Origin: Mesostigma viride
Lineage: Eukaryota > Streptophyta > Mesostigmatophyceae > Mesostigmatales > Mesostigmataceae
Length of the DNA stretch: 64,000 bases
Direction of reading: 5' to 3'
NCBI GenBank assembly: GCA_009746045.1
Contig: RPFO01000418.1
Span: forward strand, 22,501 to 86,500
Below the pieces are notes generated by a model. That model was given only the letters and a program-made list of their open reading frames with translations, ran no database searches and was not told where the DNA came from. How positions within the stretch are numbered: position 1 is the first letter of the stretch; every line of letters starts with the position of its first letter. Both the position numbers and the translations under genes were made by a program. This document shows, piece after piece, positions 31,304-42,317 of the stretch.

Positions 31304-31864
31304 GTAGTGTATATCATGCATGGTGCGTGTTGGTAGCATTCAAATGGCTGTGTTAGTGATGTGGCGTGTATTGTTCACCTTTCCTTCCCATTTTGCAATG
31401 TGCCAAGTAGTTTAGAGGCATGGTGTCATGCGGTATACAATGATATGGACATGCGCTGCACATCACAGCTTTATGGCATACTTGCAATGCCTACCTTACA
31501 TGATGGATTCTGCTAGCAATGGTCACCACTCAGGCATTCACATATGCACCAAGTTTTTGCACACTGTTTGTACTAGTCATTCTTGAGTTGCCTGCAAAGA
31601 TTTAAATGATGTGCCCCAGCTTGGAGAGTGTTTTGGTGGTTAATGTTGTTGAAATTGTGAGTAAAAAAAGCAAAAAATGGTGACAATTGCTGGCAAATGT
31701 CACCATTTTGGGCTCTGCATGATCTGAAATTTTGATCAGGACTTGTTGCGACCATGCCTGACTGAGGTGCTGGCATGATGGCAATAAGTTTTGGTGAGGT
31801 GCTGGCATGATGGCAATAAGTTTTGGTGGCATTCTGACATTATTTGGGTTAAATAATAATTGAT
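31304..31864. other. Unassigned sequence with a strong hairpin
   Basis: No gene is seen. A 12-bp perfect stem (AAAATGGTGACA with TGTCACCATTTT, about 31675-31710) lies here. Two copies of a ~40-bp unit (GAGGTGCTGGCATGATGGCA) are tandem at 31765-31830. Confidence 0.5.
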
Positions 31865-32249
31865 TTAAGGGGAGGGGACACCCCTAAAGGGCACTTTTCT
31901 GGAAACCATACCTATGGATGTGCTAAAAATCCAATTATGATTGGGGACCATAAATATGATTTAAAAAAAATTTTCCAGCCACTTGGGGGGGGTACTAGCC
32001 CCCACCATACACCGGTAACGCGCTAAAAATAGAAAAAGACGCTATTTTAGTCACATTTTTTCTAGGACAATGGGCAAACATATTGGGACCAAATCATATA
32101 TTCCCATATAGTTCCCTGACTTTTGAGAAATGATACCTAATTTTGAGCACAGAATAACCATGTTTAGACACATTGATGGATTTCCCCGCAAAAAGGGTAC
32201 TTTTTTTAACCAAAAAAAAAATCAAATCATAAACACATGCAATAGTGCC

Positions 32250-32880
32250 AAATCATATATTCCCAAATATTACACGTTGGGAGACATGCAGCCCCAAATT
32301 TTCAGGTCATTCTGACAAGCGCAGCCCTATTTGATGGATATTCCTAGATTGCCACCTGTGACGAAGCTAAGGGAGGTTTTAGCTAGTATTTAACCACACT
32401 AACACCCCTTTATACATCTAAGCCTCATGAAAACTGGCCAAACCACATACTACCATTCTCTGCACATATGGTACCTCCTATGTTCAAGGTTTGACGCCAT
32501 TCTGACAAGAACTGCCCAAGTTACAACCATTCCAAGACGGCCACCCATGTAGACGCTACAAGGAAATTAGAGTAACCATTTAGCCTCACTAGCACCTCCT
32601 TCTTCATCAAAGACATCTGCAAACTGACCAAAGCACACATAATCAACTCTTGCACGCTGACGGCAACGCATGCTCAATGTGGGGGGTCATTGCGACAAGA
32701 ACTGCTCAAGTTGATGGGTTTCCTATATGACCACATGACAAGGCACTAAGGACCACTCAGTGACAGTAAGTTAGTAACCCCACAGTGCCACTTAATATGC
32801 CATCCAACATGCACCAAAACCATGCAGAGTATGTTTACAAAGTACAAAGGGGTGGCCATGCACGCACCTCATATGTCTTC
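32250..32880. repeat. Degenerate ~190-bp tandem repeats in the TTAA element
   Basis: The motif TCTGACAAG recurs at 32311 and 32501 and, as TGCGACAAG, at 32691, exactly 190 bp apart, with other blocks in register (CCACACTAACACC / CCTCACTAGCACC; ACTGGCCAAACCACATA / ACTGACCAAAGCACACA). Three units are recognisable. Confidence 0.7.
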
Positions 32881-34122
32881 ATCATCCCTCCAGCATGGCC
32901 AGCCTTGTAAATATGTGCATAGCCTTGACGATGGTAGCCCTAACATGCCTAAGCAGCATTTCCTATGTTTCTCCCAGGTTAGAGTGTAAGGTTGATGCCA
33001 ACCAAGCTAATCAACACAACAACACCTCCTAAACTGTCCTCCCCGGCATGGATGACAAACTGGGACTATGGAGGGCAAGGAACCAAGTAAGAACATGGTA
33101 TATATAGCTTGCATGCAGTCATGCATGTCAACCATGGTTGGCTCAGCACATTGTAGTCTTGTCACATCATCATAACAAAGGAAAGCTCAAACAACCATTG
33201 GTGCCAGCTATCTACATGCAGTCACACAAATGCAATATCTCCAACATCATCATCACTATAACACTTCCATCCCTGCACGATAAAATGCAAAGAAACCATT
33301 GGCGGCCCTTCACCGCATGAGCGCTGTGATGCCGCTGCGGCCTGTGAGGAGAGGGTGCGTCACTCTCAAACAACAAGAAGCGTCCATACGCACAACATCC
33401 TTGCCAGAACACGTTTTATGAAATGCCTTATACCTTCCCGAAGAGCTATAGGCTGCGACTGAAGCGGCCCTGATCACGACATCAACGAAAACAATCTAAA
33501 GCTGCCAGGTATTCGACAACACAAACGGCAAGCGACGGCGAGCTAGCTGGCGGAAACTGCCCAAAAAGAACGCAAAAAACCTCGAACGATGAGCTCATAG
33601 AAGAAAGCACCGATAGCAGATAACGTTCGCGACAAATCTGTACCTTGCCCTCGTAAATCCCTCGCCCAGGCGCGCAACAACAGCCGTTCTTCCATGGACA
33701 GGTCAGACACGCACTGCGCAGGTCTGAACAATTACTTACCGATAATGGCCAAAAATCTGGCAAAAAGCACCAGCTCGGTTTAGAATTCGATGCAACCGAT
33801 ATTAATGCCTGCTTCAAGGTCAGAACAGCCCCCAAAACCGCTATTTTACAGCCCCTATCATGAATTCTATTTCATTCCGCGCGACCAAAAAATTCAGATT
33901 ACCCCCCATGCCGATGGCATAAAAAAACAACAGCGATATTGTAAACCAGCTGATTTCCGCCACAAACTAACATCATAAACTCATCTCCTTTTAGATTCGA
34001 GTAAAATTTTTGCATTTCGCCTGCCCTAGTGTGGTAGTTTCGCCTGAACGCAGTCGCCATGGCCACTTCCGCAAGGGGTGCGCGCACCGTGCACGTGAAA
34101 TTTGTGACCTTCGGCTCCGGCG

Positions 34123-34148
34123 CGAATTTTTTGGCGCCAAAAAATTCG
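34123..34148. repeat. 26-bp perfect palindrome beside right TIR
   Basis: The half-arm CGAATTTTTTGGC is exactly reversed. It lies directly inside the right TIR and may be part of the transposase recognition region. Confidence 0.85.
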
Positions 34149-34181
34149 GGGGTGTCCCGTCCCCTTAAAATGGCCATTAAC

Positions 34182-34215
34182 GACAAATGCTAGCAAAATT
34201 TTGCTAGCATTTGTC
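34182..34215. repeat. 34-bp perfect palindrome outside the TTAA element
   Basis: The half-arm GACAAATGCTAGCAAAA is followed by its exact reverse complement with no spacer. It stands 14 bp outside the element's right TTAA. Confidence 0.9.
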
Positions 34216-34549
34216 ACCAACTAGGGCTCCAAATGGCGTAGAACTTTGTACAAGGTCAGAACAACTATTATTCATCACCACTGCAAAGTTACAGCATAAT
34301 CTGAGATCAAGTATTGTTTCTATGCAAGTGCAAGTGGTTTAGGTGGCCAGTTTTGGCCTTGGATCTGGAGTTAACTTAAGGAGGGAGTACCATGTAAACT
34401 AAACGTTTTGACTCATGCAACAACTACTCGACCACTAGCCAGACACTTCCCGGGGAGTGGTGGGATCCAATCCTAGGTCAATCTGACAATAAACTTGCCA
34501 TGGGCTGTAATTTATGTAAAAAAAAGGCCATTTCAAGGTGTTGTGCATT
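34216..34549. other. No recognised feature
   Basis: AT-richer sequence without a supported gene or element. Confidence 0.4.
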
Positions 34550-34735
34550 GTCCAGGCTCACACGCCAGCCCCTGTGGGCAAGCCCCCTCCCCCCAAGCGG
34601 AAGGGGCGCTTTGCTGAGTAGTGTAGTTAGGATTTTCTAGACTAGATAGCTTAGAGTTAGGTTAGTTCGATGACGCGGTTTCGCCCACCTCCATCCATCC
34701 AGCAAGGAATCTGTGCTACATGATCTCCCAACGCA
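34550..34735 (+). mobile_element. LINE family C 3' end
   Basis: The ORF2 C-terminus (HTPAPVGKPPPPKRKGRFAE, stop at 34619-34621) is followed by the C 3' UTR to the ATGATCTCCCAACG motif, where it is cut off. Confidence 0.75.
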
Positions 34736-34872
34736 TTCCCATAAACTTACCTTCATTTAGTTTCCTGCTCATTCTTCAGCACCCTTCGGAATCGATTTAG
34801 CCTTTTTTGTCCGAGGCATCGCCTACCAAGAAAGATTTCTTGCTGCACACGGCCATGTCAACAGTCAGACAG

Positions 34873-34990
34873 AGTAAGTAAGTACTTGCGTGTCATGCGC
34901 AAAGGCATGCCACGGAGTAATATGCTAATCTCATTAGAAAAAAATAATTACACAAAAGTTTAAACAAATATCGTCTGCATCATTCCCCAA
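34873..34990 (-). mobile_element. LINE family B 3' UTR end
   Basis: Reversed copy of the B1 3' end (GTAAGTAAGTACTTGCGTG to ATATCGTCTGCATC). No target duplication was found. Confidence 0.8.
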
Positions 34991-35289
34991 CCACTGCCAG
35001 CACTTTTTCTGGTTTTTTTACCCCTGAAAATGAAAAAAATCATAACTCCGAGACGACAACTCCAAATACCCTCAACCCAGGTACTAGGAATATCTACACT
35101 TCAAGGGCTTTCACAATATGCAATAATACCATTGGTTTATCAAGGCATTTGGATAATAGCTCCAACCAAAGTTGGCCAAAAGACGATCGTTTCCGTGCAA
35201 GAAAAAGTACACCCCCCCATTTTTCTCAGGGGGGGGGGGTCAGAAACCTCGATACCAACATTGGACAATTTAGTTGGATAGTCCAATGG
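34991..35289. other. No recognised feature
   Basis: It has runs of G and A, and short frames without resemblance to known proteins. It ends at the 5'-truncated start of B1. Confidence 0.4.
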
Positions 35290-37360
35290 TGCTTTGCTTT
35301 GGTCAAACCATGCACCCGGATACCCCATTGAGCCCCCGCAGGCGCCCACCAGCGAGACGGACTACCTGGTCCCACCGCTCTCCGGCCCCCTGGTGGACGG
35401 CCCCCACGACGAGTGGACTCCCCAGGAATGGGCTGCTGCCATCTCCACCCTCCGCAATGATGCTGCCATGGGAGTGGACAATATTTCACCGGAGGTGGTT
35501 AAGATGCCTGAGCTTGTTGAGCCTTTCCTCCGGGGTGTTTGCAACCGGATTCTACGAGATGGCCTCCCCCCGCCGACGTATTGGAAGACCGCTGTCCGGG
35601 TCATGCTCTACAAGGGCAAGGGGTCCGCCGCGGATACCGGCAACTACCGCGGCGTATGCCTCCAAAGCTGCGTGCTGAAAGTCTTCATGCGTCTCCTGCT
35701 GAACCGCATGCGCGCCAGCCTCGATCCCCACCTAGGTGAGTCCCAGATGGGCTTCCGTGTTGGTCGCAATTTGTGTTATGGTCACTATTACCGCGCGCCG
35801 CCTGATCGAGGAAGTGGGCCGCCTGGCCCCCGGCCTCTTGCCATTGCTATTGATCTTCGTGGATTACACCAAGGCATTCGATACGGTTATATGGGACGCC
35901 CTGTGGGTGGTCCTTCACCTGTTCCGTGTCCCATCGTACATCGTTGAGATCATCCGCCAGTTCTATGAAGGGTCCCAAGCCCAGGTCCGTACCGCCGACG
36001 GCATCACTCCGGCGTTCCCCCTGCACACCGGGGTGTGGCAGGGCTGACAGTGCTCAGACTCCCCATATCCTTTTCATCATTATATGGTGGACTATATTAT
36101 GCGGCGTGCACAAGCCCGCTTCGCCCGGGTGGAGGGGCGCCCGCCGGGGATCGAGGTCACGGAGTACGCCAGCTACGGCGGGGTTGACCCACCCTACCGC
36201 CTGAGCGATCTGATCTACGCTGATGACACGACACTCGTGGAAACCCCGGAGTCAGCCCAACTCTGGCTAGACAGATTATCACTGGAAGCGCGGGCGGTGG
36301 GGCTTATATGATCAGCAAGAAAACGGAGGTCATGGCCATCGGCTTCCCTGCTGGGATAGCCCCACCCACCCTCCTCTTGCTGGACGGCAGCCTGGCCGTC
36401 CCCCCGGCGACTCGCTTCAAGCTCCTTGGCAGCTGGCTTCCCTCCACGGCCGACGACATCAACGGCCCGCATTGGCCAGGCCTGGGCGGCCCTCCGCCGC
36501 CTCGACAGGTTCTGGACCTGTCGCTACTTGAGTGAGCGACGCAAGCGCATTCTGTTCAAGGCCCTTAATTGTCCTCAGCATCCTCCTTTATGGCTGCGAG
36601 GCGTGGACCCTGGACCAGGCGCTGAGCCAGCAGCTTGACGGCACCGTCACTCGAATGCTCCGTCATATCCTGGGCGTCCGCTACCAAGAACGCCGCACCC
36701 GGGCCGAGCTCTACTGGCAGCGATCTCCCTCTTGTCACCCATACTATCCGACACCGCCGCCTCCTCTTTGCCGGCCATCTTGCCCGCACAGACCAGGTGA
36801 ATACCGATGTGGGCCCTGCCGCCGGGGGGGCTTAAGACGGGCCAACCAGGTAGACACCTCCTCCAGTCTTCCTATGGCAGGGTCCCCTTGTCCCATCGCA
36901 ACCCACTGGCAAACTTGCGCGCGCCGGGCACCGGCGCGGCGCGACCCGGACCTATGTATGTGACACAACTGCTTGAAGATGCAGGGCTTCTGGGACTATC
37001 CGTCCTCCGCGCGCCCGCATGATTGACAAGGAGAAGTGGGCTGCCATCTGCGATAAGCACCTTCCCGAGGGGTATGCTCCTGTTTTCTCCCCACGGGCCC
37101 CGCGGCCCGTTGCTAGCCAGGGTAGAAGTCCACAGGTGGCCAGGTTATTGGTCCTGAGGATAGCCGCTACACTACCGCCTCGTCTGCCATTACAGTAGAG
37201 GACAGCTCGGATGAGGATTACATCCCCATCTAGTGCTTAACGGTTGGGGGATGATGCAGACGATATTTGTTTAAACTTTTGTGTAATTATTTTTCTAATG
37301 AGATTAGCATAGTACTCCGTGGCATGCCTTTGCGCATGACAAGCAAGTACTTACTTACCC
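35290..37360 (+). mobile_element. RTE-like LINE B1 (5'-truncated)
   Basis: It contains RT to 3' end only. The 3' UTR ends with hairpin CATGC-CTTTGC-GCATG and (TTAC)n. It gives the reference for B fragments at 4456-4640, 10735-10913, 15773-15908, 16187-16291, 34873-34990 and for the split copy at 37760-40965. Confidence 0.85.
35294..37233 (+). pseudogene. B1 ORF2 reverse transcriptase, multiply broken
   Basis: RT pieces in order: SETDYLVPPLSGPL, VMLYKGKGSAADTGNYRGVC, GESQMGFRVGRN, then a frameshift near 35775, FVDYTKAFDTVIWDA, GVWQG and an in-frame stop at 36046-36048, IYADDTTLVETPE, a frameshift near 36305, FKLLGSWLPS, then LYGCEAWTLDQALSQQLDG, then the acidic end VEDSSDEDYIPI. It is homologous to the A RT but clearly a different family. 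It cannot be translated as one protein. Confidence 0.87.
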
Positions 37361-37759
37361 GGATATACCCCATTTGACATGTATAATGCACGCGTGTACA
37401 TGTGTGCCGCTTAAGCGCGCGCAAACAGCCAACCATGCCATGCTATACAATTATGCAATATAAATGACCATGCACAATAGAGTGCCAAACCTGCTGGAAT
37501 CCAAACATGACGCCAACTTGCCATCACTGAACGTTATCCCCCAAAGAAGTGCCACAAATTGTGCACCATAATAATGGCTAATACCCTTCCTAGAGCAGGC
37601 ATGGAAAGCTGTTGTAATAACCACTATCCTACTCATCAAAAGACATGTAAGAACGTACGAGTTTCCCTGCAAACAACGTGCCAACGCATTGCCGTACCTG
37701 CCCCGATCATGACCTGGCCGGGTTCCGCTGGCCGGCATGCTCATACGTCACGTATGCAG
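37361..37759. other. No recognised feature
   Basis: No supported gene or repeat. Confidence 0.4.
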
Positions 37760-38068
37760 CTACTAGTGGGAGAGGCGGCCATAGCCGCTCTATCTATGTG
37801 TCGGATGGTATGGGTGACAAGAGGGAGCTCGCTGCCAGTAGAGCTCGGCCCGGGTGCGGCGTTCTTGGTAGCGGATGCCGAGGATATGACGGAGCATTCT
37901 AGTGATATGGCATGAAGCCACGAGCCACGAGCCACGAGGGAGCCATGGCTGACGGCGGAGCTCATAACTTTCACGTTTGAGCACCGAATTTAGCCGTGAA
38001 TATCACTATCGCTTCGTCTTTCTAAGACGCACATGCTGATATAACTTTCCGAATCTATTACGCAATAT

Positions 38069-39423
38069 ATGACGAGCAAACGCCCCCCGACGCAACGCAG
38101 TTTGGCGGATGCGCTCGGCCATGAAAATCCGTCTGCAGCTCAGGCTGCAGCTTCGCCCTCAGGTCCGGCAGGCAGCGGTGACACTAGTCGTGCACTGGTG
38201 GTCGCCCAGCAACCTCCCGGGCTCAATGCCTCGCCATCGGCATCGCCTGACCCTAAAAGCGCCCGACAAACAGGAGGGTCTTCACGCCCCTCGGAACCGC
38301 GCTTTCGGCCCCGGCCTTTCCAGGTCGATGATTACGACTGGACCAACATGTCTCCGACCGATGCTCTGCATGGACTGCATCTTCTTCGGGGACTACGCTT
38401 CGCTTTACGACCTGTGCCTCCATCTCCACGACAACAATCGCCTCCTCACCCCGAACGGCTGCCGCTGGGTCAACATCCACCTGCTTTTCGGGTGCACCCG
38501 CCCCGAACTCCAGCATACCATTCTCAACTCCCTTCTCATGCGCTCCAATGGCGAGATCTGGGCTCCATCCATCTCCGCCCCCACACTCCGTTCCATCCTG
38601 ACGGAAGCCTTCCAGCAGCACGTGACCCCCCTTGCTGCCAACGTCTCAGCACTGGGCGGCACGATAGCTGCTGAGCTTCCTCACCTTTCCACCACCGTCG
38701 CCTCCACCTCCACTGCCGTTTCCGCCTCCACTGCCGACATCAAAGCCCAGCTCCTCGACCTCGACCAATGCCTTCAAGCCACCGCCACCGCCCTTGAGTG
38801 CTTGCATGACACCGCCGGCCTCACCGCCCAGGCGGTGAAGGACATCGCTGCCCAGCCGGCACCTGCTGGCCCGGCCAGTGATGTTCCCTCCACCTGGCCG
38901 GGCGGACTTGCTCATACCTGATCATACCACCTCCACCACCTCCACCATCGCGGCACAACTCAAGCAACAAGCCCTCGACCTTCGCGAGGAGGCCGAGATC
39001 GACAAGCGCAGCCACAATGTCATCGTCAAGCACCTCGACCAGCCGGCAGGTGAGACCCCGACGAGCCTTCTTGAGGCATTTAAGCGCGACATTCTTGCCC
39101 CCATGCAACTCACTGGTGAGCTGCAGATGTCCGCTGTCCGCCTCCCGCGCGCGCGGGGGAAGGCTGGCCCGGCACCCGTGCTTCTCACCTTTAAGTACAT
39201 GGGGGACAAGCTGGCGTTCCTTAAATGCCGCAAGAAGCTCTCGGAGACTCGCTTCACGCTGGACGACGACTTGACCCTGGCCCAGCAACAGCGGCGACGC
39301 GAGCTATGGCCGACCTACCTTCAGCTCCGGCAGCGCGCAGGGGGGAAGCCGGTGTACTGGAGGGGGGCGGTCATCCACGTTGACCACAAGCCCTGGCAGG
39401 CCCCTCCGGCCACCTCAGACTAG
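38069..39423 (+). pseudogene. D2 ORF1 protein (L1 ORF1p-like), two frameshifts
   Basis: Begins MTSKRPPTQRSLADALGHEN, shifts frame near 38270-38390 into the frame of 38109-38921, then near 38900 into the frame ending 39423. The C-terminal part holds SHNVIVKHLDQPAGE, PAPVLLTFKYMGDKLAFLKC, TLDDDLTLAQQQRRRELWP and a Trp-rich end. The organisation is the same as D1 ORF1. Confidence 0.78.
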
Positions 39424-39559
39424 GGAACATATACCAGTAGTGTATATTAGTCAGGCTTAGCCTAGCACGTGGCCCACGCGCATGTGCGCCCATAATGGCC
39501 CCCATGGATGATGCCTTCAGTATTTAGCTACGCCATGCCTACAATGGGACCTCCCATGG

Positions 39560-39976
39560 ATGTTGCCACAATGTCATCGTCAAGCACTTCGACCAGCCGG
39601 CAGGTGAGACCTCCACGAGTCTCCTTGAGGCAGTTAAGCGCGCCATTCTTGCCCCCATGTTACTCACTGGTGAGCTGGACATGTCGGCTGTCCGCCTCCC
39701 CCGCGCGCGGGGGAAGGCTGGCCCGGCACCCGTGCTCCTCACCTTTAAGTACATGACGGACAAGCTGGCGTTCCTTAAATGCCGCAAGAAGCTCGCGGAG
39801 ACTCGCTTCACGCTGGACGACGACTTGACCCTGGCCCAGCAACAGCGGCGACGCGAGCTATGGCCGACCTAACTTCAGCTCCGGCAGCGTGCAGGGGGGA
39901 AGCCGGTATACTGGAGGGGGGCGGTCATCCACGTTGACCACAAGCCCTGGCAGGCCCCTCCTGCCACCCCAGACTA
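39560..39976 (+). pseudogene. Second, truncated D ORF1 end
   Basis: A near-identical repeat of 39010-39423: MSAVRLPRARGKAGPAPVLL and LDDDLTLAQQQRRRELWPT, then a stop at 39870-39872 caused by one base change (CTAACTTC against CTACCTTC). It is followed by the same 3' UTR. Confidence 0.85.
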
Positions 39977-41399
39977 GGGAATATACCAGTAGTGTAGATT
40001 AGATAGGCTTAGCCTTTGCAAGTGGCCCACGCGCATGTGCGCCCATAATGGCCCCCATGGATGTTGCTTTCAGTATTTAGCCGCGCCCAGCCTACAATGG
40101 GACCTCCCATGGATGATGCATTAAGAATTTAGCCATGCGATGCCTATGCAGGGAGTTACTCTCTGCTGAGATGCCATGTGTACACCAGCTATAGCCTAGC
40201 CACATACCCTCCACCCCATATGTCATGCAGGCCTTCTAGGCCCTCTCCTCAAGCCCCCCCTGGGTGCCTGTGCTTGATAAGGAGGCATGAACCATCATGG
40301 CGGTGCAGGTGCACCTTGTGCACCCAGAGCAGGTGACAGTTGTACATCCTCCACCTGCAGGTTGTAGCCCTGATTGTATTACAAACCCATAGATGCCCCT
40401 TTCTCAGGGCTATGTGTTACATATGCTCCCAACGGAGCTATGATTTTAATTAATTAATTAATTAATGGATGTTGCAGTCAGCATTTAGCCATGCTATGCC
40501 TACGCAGGGAGCTACTCTCTGCTGAGATGCCATGTGTACACCAGCTATAGCCTAGCCACATACCTTCCACCCCATATGTCATGCAGGCCTTCTAGGCCCT
40601 CTCCTCAAGCCGCCTTGTGTGCTTGTGCTTGTTTAGGAGGCATGAACCATCATGGCGGTGCAGGTGCACCTTGTGCACCCAGAGCAGGTGATAGTTGTAC
40701 ATCCTACACCTGCAGGTTGTCGCCCTGATTGTATTACAAACCCATAGATGCCCCTTTCTCAGGGCTATGTCTTACATATGCTCCCCACGGAGCTATGATT
40801 TTAATTAATTAATTAATTCTAGTGACGGTGCGGTCAAGCTGCTGGCTCAGCGCCTGGTCCAGGGTCCACACCTCGCAGCCGTAAAGGAGGATGCTGAGGA
40901 CAAGGGTCTTGAACAGAATGCGCTTGCGTCGCTCACTCAGGTAGCGGCAGGTCAGAGAGAGAGATGCCTGGAACCATGCCGGTCTACGGTCACATGTGCA
41001 TGCGTGCAAAGTAGACGTTTCTGACCGCGTTCAACAGCGTTGGCATGCCTCGAAAACCATTTCCACCCCCCCCCCACCGCACCCCTCTCCGTCCTCCATG
41101 CAACCGCTCACCGGGCCTCCCATGCGTCCACTCCCTTGCCTTAGGCTACCAATACCAGATGCTTGGCCGGGCATCTGATGCTGATAGAGGGCCATGTGCC
41201 CTCCCGACAGATGGCCCGCCCTCATCACTTGGTCCTCATCACTCCAAAAAATCGGCATGCCCTACATTTAACAGTTGTGTCTCTCAGTGCCAATCTTGCA
41301 TAACACTGGGTGCGTGCGCTGTGACATTGAATGCACAGTGCAAGACCCATACAGCATGCGAAGCATTTATGATGCCACGTGTCTTCTCCTCCCTCTCCC

Positions 41400-41595
41400 T
41401 CCCTCCCTGGCTCCCCCCTGCCCCCCCCCCCCCCCCCCCTCCCTCCCTCCCTCCTCCCTCCCTCCCTCCCTCCCTCCCTCCCTCCCTCCCTCCCTCCTCC
41501 CTCCCTCCCTCCCTCCCTCCCTCCCTCCCTCCCTCCCTCCCTCCTCCCTCCCTCCCTCCCTCCCTCCCTCCCTCCCTCCCTCCCTCCCTCCCTCC
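41400..41595. repeat. (CCCT)n / pyrimidine microsatellite
   Basis: CTCC-type tetranucleotide repeats with a C run (41424-41439) and several CTC slips. All C or T on the plus strand for over 180 bp, so it could form a triplex. Confidence 0.95.
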
Positions 41596-42317
41596 CACAC
41601 CCACACACGCACACACGTAAGATAACCCATAAATCCACTCCCTCTACGTGGGTATATCTCAGGAAGTTCTTGCACAAGCAAAAATGTTTATGAAACAGCT
41701 CATGTGGTTAATCGTATCCCAGACTTTTATTCAGGCATGTTATCTGGTTGTCTCGTTGATGTTAGGTTAACTAGCCAGATTTGCTGGCAAAATTTCTGCT
41801 GGGAAAGGATAAGGCCACTGCTATTTGGAGATAAATCTGGTACTTAGGCCAGACGTAGCCAGGCAGAACGCCTCGACAAACAAGGAAAGCTTTCTGCTGG
41901 CACAAGGTTCAACGTCCAGTCCCACTTGCGCTTGTCAAGGATTAACAAACAGAAACACACCCTCTGCTGCGGTGGTGGCATGTACTCAGGCATGGGTTAC
42001 CTGTGTTGGCCTCCATCTTATGAACTTTCACATAACTCCAAAAGTTGGGCCCATGAACACAGCGTACCCGCACCCTATGCTGCACCCAATGATTGTCCTC
42101 GAGGGGACAGCCCAGGTGTGCAAGGTTTTCATGCCCGCGGAGATGCCAAGCAAAGCCAGGACAAGTTGGTGCCACTGATGTTGCGTCGCTATGGTTGCAT
42201 GAAGAGGAGAACCCCAACTCGAGTACGCAAGAAAGCTCTGCTCGGAGTCCTCCCAGCCCCAAACTGACGCAGGAAGGGAAATTTCCGTGACGTCATGCCA
42301 AAAACCTTGAGCATGTT
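41596..42317 (-). other. TOM22/TOM9 3' UTR and flank
   Basis: On the minus strand an AATAAA lies at 41731-41726, about 590 bases after the stop, a possible polyadenylation signal. Frames here of about 110 codons on both strands show no family resemblance. Confidence 0.4.

Larger units (their letters stand above)
31865..34168. mobile_element. 2.3-kb TTAA-flanked DNA element with 16-bp TIRs
   Basis: The termini are inverted: GGGGAGGGGACACCCC at 31869 and GGGGACGGGACACCCC read inwards from 34164, one mismatch. TTAA lies at both flanks (31865-31868, 34165-34168). piggyBac and Kolobok superfamilies both duplicate TTAA; the ends do not decide. No transposase is recognised. The interior has ~190-bp tandem repeats on the left and short minus-strand frames on the right (MATAFRRNYHTRAGEMQKFY at 34062; an LSMEERLLLRAWARDLRG frame at about 33700) of unknown origin. 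Confidence 0.8.
37896..40825 (+). mobile_element. ORF1-only LINE-like element D2, 10-bp TSD
   Basis: The target duplication ATTCTAGTGA is at 37896-37905 and 40816-40825. The element (37906-40815) has a 5' UTR starting GCCACGAGCCACGAG, ORF1, a 3' UTR, then a second truncated ORF1 end (39560-39976) with 3' UTR, and a further 3' UTR copy (40467-40815). Hairpins lie at 40425-40438 and 40780-40793, each followed by TTAA repeats. The extra units look like later truncated D insertions or tandem duplication. No RT or endonuclease is present. Confidence 0.85.
37760..40965 (-). mobile_element. LINE family B fragment split by D2
   Basis: Minus-strand B RT C-terminal sequence lies at 40826-40965 (LSERRKRILFKTLVLSILLY, GCEVWTLDQALSQQLD) and continues at about 37770-37895 (MLRHILGIRYQERRTRAELY). 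D2 lies between, flanked by ATTCTAGTGA. Both halves join in the order seen in B1 (36520-36760). Confidence 0.85.

Noticed and set aside
41825-42267. Frames of 106-117 codons on both strands next to TOM22
   Set aside because: Overlapping open frames without family resemblance; probably 3' UTR of TOM22.
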